From: Propionibacteriaceae bacterium
GTDB lineage: Bacteria > Actinomycetota > Actinomycetes > Propionibacteriales > Propionibacteriaceae
Assembly (NCBI GenBank): GCA_020438595.1
Contig: JAGQUI010000174.1
Coordinates: 1-6,090, forward strand
DNA length: 6,090 bases
Direction of reading: 5' to 3'
Positions 4,007-6,090 of the stretch are shown here, piece by piece. The notes beneath the pieces are model-generated. The model worked only from the letters and a program-made list of their open reading frames with translations, was not told the origin of the DNA and did no database searches. The translations under genes were made by a program, and so were the position numbers. Each line of letters opens with the position of its first letter. The first letter of the stretch is position 1.

Positions 4007-5553
4007 CAGCTGCAGCGGACGCCGTCCTTCGGCACCTTCCCGTCCACGAGGTAGTCCACCACGATCTTGTCCACGCACGCCGACTTGCCGCCGTAGCTGC
4101 CGTGGCCCTCGCCGTCGTAGGTGACCAGGACGCCCGAGTCGAGCTGCCCGGCCATGTCCACCGCCTGCTGGTAGGGCGTCGCGTTGTCCCCGGTGCCGCC
4201 GATCACCACGATCGGCTTCGCCCCGACGCCCCGGATCTGCAACTGCCGGGACGGACGCACCGGCCACAGCGCGCAGGTGTAGCCGGGCCCGAAGTACTTG
4301 CCGAAGATCGGCGCCTTCTGCTGATCCTCCTGCCAGACCGCGTCGGCGTCCAGGACGCCCTTGTCGTCGTCGCTGTCCAGGCAGCTGATCGCGGGCAGCG
4401 AGTAGAACAGCGATCCGTAGGTGCCGTCGTCGGCACGGGAGTTCAGGGAGTCCGCCGCGAGCATCAGGCCGATGCCGTTGCCCTTCTGCGCAGCCTCGAT
4501 CATCGAGACGAGCGTCGGCCACGCGTCCTTGCCGCCGTACAGCATCGCCGCGACGCCCGTGACCGCCAGCGACTGGGTGAGCGTCCGGTCGCGGGCGCGG
4601 ATCGGGGTCCGGTCGAGGTCTTCCCACAGCCCCGTCACCGCGCCGAGCACCTCCTGCTTCGTGCCGCCGAGGGAGCAGCCCTGCGCCGCGCACCAGCTGG
4701 CGAAGTTGCCCAGCGCAAGGTCGAACCCCATCGCCTGGATCACGTCATCGTCCTCGGTGATGTTCACCGCCGCGTCCAGCACCAACCGTCCGGCGTTCTG
4801 GGGAAACAGCTCCGCATAGGTCGCGCCGATCTGCGTGCCGTAGGAGTAGCCGAGGTAGTGCAGCTCGTCATCGCCGACCAGCTGGCGGAGCAGGTCGAGG
4901 TCGCGCACGGTGTCGATCGTGGAGATGTGCTCGAGCAGCACGCCACTGTGCTCCCAGCACGACTTGGCGAACTCGTAGGACCCCTCGATCAGCGCGGTGC
5001 GCTCGGCCTCGGTGTCGGGCGACGCGTCGAGGTTGTTCAGGGCATCGGTCTGCGCGGCGTCGAGGCACTGCACCGGCGTCGAGTCCCCGGTACCGCGCGG
5101 ATCCCAGCCCACGATGTCGTACTGCTCGAGGCCCTTGGTGTCGAAGCTGGGCACCAGGCTCTTCCCGGAGCCGCCGGGCCCACCGGGATTCACGAACAGC
5201 GTGCCGAGCCGCGGCGTCTTCGTGGCCCGCTTGCGGGCCAGCGACAGGGTCACCGCGCGCGATGAGGGGTCCGCGTAGTCCAGCGGCGCCAGCACCTCCG
5301 CGCACTCGAGCGAACCACACGACTGCCAGGCCACCGATTGCTCGACGTAGCCGGTGAGCCCGTCGCCCGGCAGGCCGTCCACCATGCCGGCGACGGACAC
5401 GTCCGGGTCGGGGAACCGGGTCCGGTCGACCGCGACGCCGGGCACGGACGAAATCCTGATCTCCTCGCCGGCCGGCTGGCTCGGAGCGTCGCAGCCCGAC
5501 AGCAGCAGGGCGGCAGCCAGGAGCAGGACGCCGGCGCGGACGGGGAGGTGCAC
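4006..5553 (-). CDS. Secreted alpha/beta hydrolase lipoprotein, S33 tripeptidyl-aminopeptidase type
   Basis: The 515-residue protein begins with an arginine-containing lipoprotein signal peptide: a hydrophobic core at 8-19 and a lipobox LLSGC with lipidated C21. The mature protein is therefore expected on the outer face of the membrane. The alpha/beta-hydrolase fold follows. NPGGPGGSG (122-130) supplies the oxyanion hole, GWDPRGTGDS (149-158) is the family motif, GYSYG (235-239) carries nucleophile S237, GGTGDNATP (452-460) carries D456, and GEGHGSYGG (481-489) carries H484. The end matches the TAP-like C-terminal domain. Ten cysteines (79, 84, 163, 199, 288, 293, 391, 427, 493, 514) suggest disulfides, fitting export. 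Relatives are Streptomyces SlpD/SlpE and mycobacterial Hip1 (Rv2224c); peptide or ester hydrolysis is likely but the substrate is unknown. GTG 5553 is the only usable start, with an in-frame TAG four codons upstream and no Shine-Dalgarno motif. It lies four bases after the ricT stop, so coupling to ricT is likely. Confidence 0.93.
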   Translation of the reverse strand: MHLPVRAGVLLLAAALLLSGCDAPSQPAGEEIRISSVPGVAVDRTRFPDPDVSVAGMVDGLPGDGLTGYVEQSVAWQSCGSLECAEVLAPLDYADPSSRAVTLSLARKRATKTPRLGTLFVNPGGPGGSGKSLVPSFDTKGLEQYDIVGWDPRGTGDSTPVQCLDAAQTDALNNLDASPDTEAERTALIEGSYEFAKSCWEHSGVLLEHISTIDTVRDLDLLRQLVGDDELHYLGYSYGTQIGATYAELFPQNAGRLVLDAAVNITEDDDVIQAMGFDLALGNFASWCAAQGCSLGGTKQEVLGAVTGLWEDLDRTPIRARDRTLTQSLAVTGVAAMLYGGKDAWPTLVSMIEAAQKGNGIGLMLAADSLNSRADDGTYGSLFYSLPAISCLDSDDDKGVLDADAVWQEDQQKAPIFGKYFGPGYTCALWPVRPSRQLQIRGVGAKPIVVIGGTGDNATPYQQAVDMAGQLDSGVLVTYDGEGHGSYGGKSACVDKIVVDYLVDGKVPKDGVRCS

Positions 5554-5557
5554 GCGT

Positions 5558-6090
5558 TCAGCCTAGGCCGTGTCCCACAATCCCGGGCTTCGGACGCGGT
5601 GCGGCGAGTGGGCACGCCTCGCTGGCCGGGCAGGTCACCCGCCCCTCCTCCAGCTGCACCACCACCGAATCCAGCGGCACGCTGTGGCCGACGACGACTC
5701 CCTCCCCCTGACCGGTGCGCACCGCCGTGCCGACCCGGGGAGCCCGCCGGCGGAAGTCCGAGTACAGCTCGCTCTCGAAGGCGAGGCAGCACATCGACCG
5801 CCCGCAGGTGCCCTGGAACTGGCTCGGGTTGTTCGGCAGCCGCTGCTCCCGGGCGAGCCCCGGCGGCAGCGGGTCCCGGCGCGGCCCGACCGTCGCGCAG
5901 CACACCTCGCGTCCGCACGAGCCGAGGCCGCCGATGATCGCGGCGGCGTCCCGCGGCCCGATCTGGCGCAGGTCGATCCGCGCCTGCAGCGCCCGGGCGA
6001 GGTCGGTCAGCAGGGCACGGAAGTCGACCCGTCCGGGTGCCTCGAAGTAGACCACCGCCTGCTGGTCGAACTCCTCGCTCTGGTCGACGA
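5558..6090 (-). CDS. ricT: RicT (YaaT/PSP1 family) protein, N-terminus beyond the window
   Basis: The frame is open to the right edge, and the visible 177 codons are the C-terminal part. It reads VDQSEEFDQQAVVYFEAPGR and then VDFRALLTDLARALQARIDL and RQIGPRDAAAIIGG, which is the PSP1 C-terminal domain. Two cysteine motifs follow: CGREVCC (family CGRELCC) and GTCGRSMCCLAFE (family GLCGRLMCCLAYE). A third pair, CPASEACP, lies near the C-terminus. In Bacillus subtilis RicT works with RicA and RicF in an iron-sulfur complex that promotes RNase Y processing of mRNA. Actinobacterial members are conserved, but their role is less clear, and RicA/RicF partners are not in this window. It heads the visible operon with the hydrolase, four bases away; holB is a common upstream neighbour in actinobacteria. 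The proline-rich tail (APRPKPGIVGHGLG) looks disordered. Confidence 0.93.
   Translation of the reverse strand, partial: VDQSEEFDQQAVVYFEAPGRVDFRALLTDLARALQARIDLRQIGPRDAAAIIGGLGSCGREVCCATVGPRRDPLPPGLAREQRLPNNPSQFQGTCGRSMCCLAFESELYSDFRRRAPRVGTAVRTGQGEGVVVGHSVPLDSVVVQLEEGRVTCPASEACPLAAPRPKPGIVGHGLG

Noticed and set aside
3623..4693. Long minus-strand frame overlapping the hydrolase and SDR genes
   Set aside because: Its residues are dominated by Arg, Gly and Ala without motifs, and it overlaps two genes whose catalytic motifs are clear.
3886..5265. Long plus-strand frame opposite the hydrolase
   Set aside because: It is low-complexity Val/Arg/Ala/His sequence, antisense to a gene with complete family motifs.

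Overview
The DNA is very GC-rich and uses G/C-ending codons almost throughout. It carries an actinobacterial-type LexA box, a 13E12-type HNH endonuclease gene, and the arrangement ricT - secreted S33-type hydrolase - tRNA-Thr. Together these point to a high-GC actinobacterium, perhaps a Pseudonocardia-like genus; the genus is a guess. Almost everything from 685 to the right edge is read on the minus strand.

Layout from left to right. Positions 1-650 hold small unrecognised genes: the possible tail of a plus-strand gene (1-38), a small minus-strand ORF (42-260) and a small plus-strand ORF (429-650), the last two diverging from a 168-base gap. Positions 685-1431 encode a seven-helix membrane protein of the YwaF/TMEM164 family (TIGR02206). 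Only 52 bases upstream of it on the same strand lies a complete DUF222/HNH endonuclease of the 13E12 repeat family (1484-2770). Its promoter contains a perfect LexA (SOS) palindrome lying exactly in the 17-base spacer between -35 and -10, and the predicted transcript is leaderless. A tRNA-Thr(CGT) gene (2908-2980) follows, with a short leader that folds into a hairpin. The gap 2981-3224 holds that leader, a -10 box, two imperfect copies of a ~45-base repeat and a 14-base perfect palindrome.

Positions 3225-6090 form a tight minus-strand operon, in transcription order: ricT (PSP1/YaaT family, cut by the right edge), a 515-residue secreted alpha/beta hydrolase lipoprotein, and a short-chain dehydrogenase/reductase. 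The gaps are only 4 and 10 bases, and the Shine-Dalgarno sequence of the last gene overlaps the stop codon of the hydrolase. As far as I recall, ricT and this kind of hydrolase upstream of tRNA-Thr is a recurrent actinobacterial chromosomal arrangement, so this part looks like ordinary core genome.

The part most worth attention is the left half: a DNA-damage-controlled 13E12 endonuclease with no visible terminator before the YwaF/TMEM164-like membrane gene, which would make the membrane protein a possible SOS co-regulated partner. I see no clear evidence of a wholly new multi-gene system.
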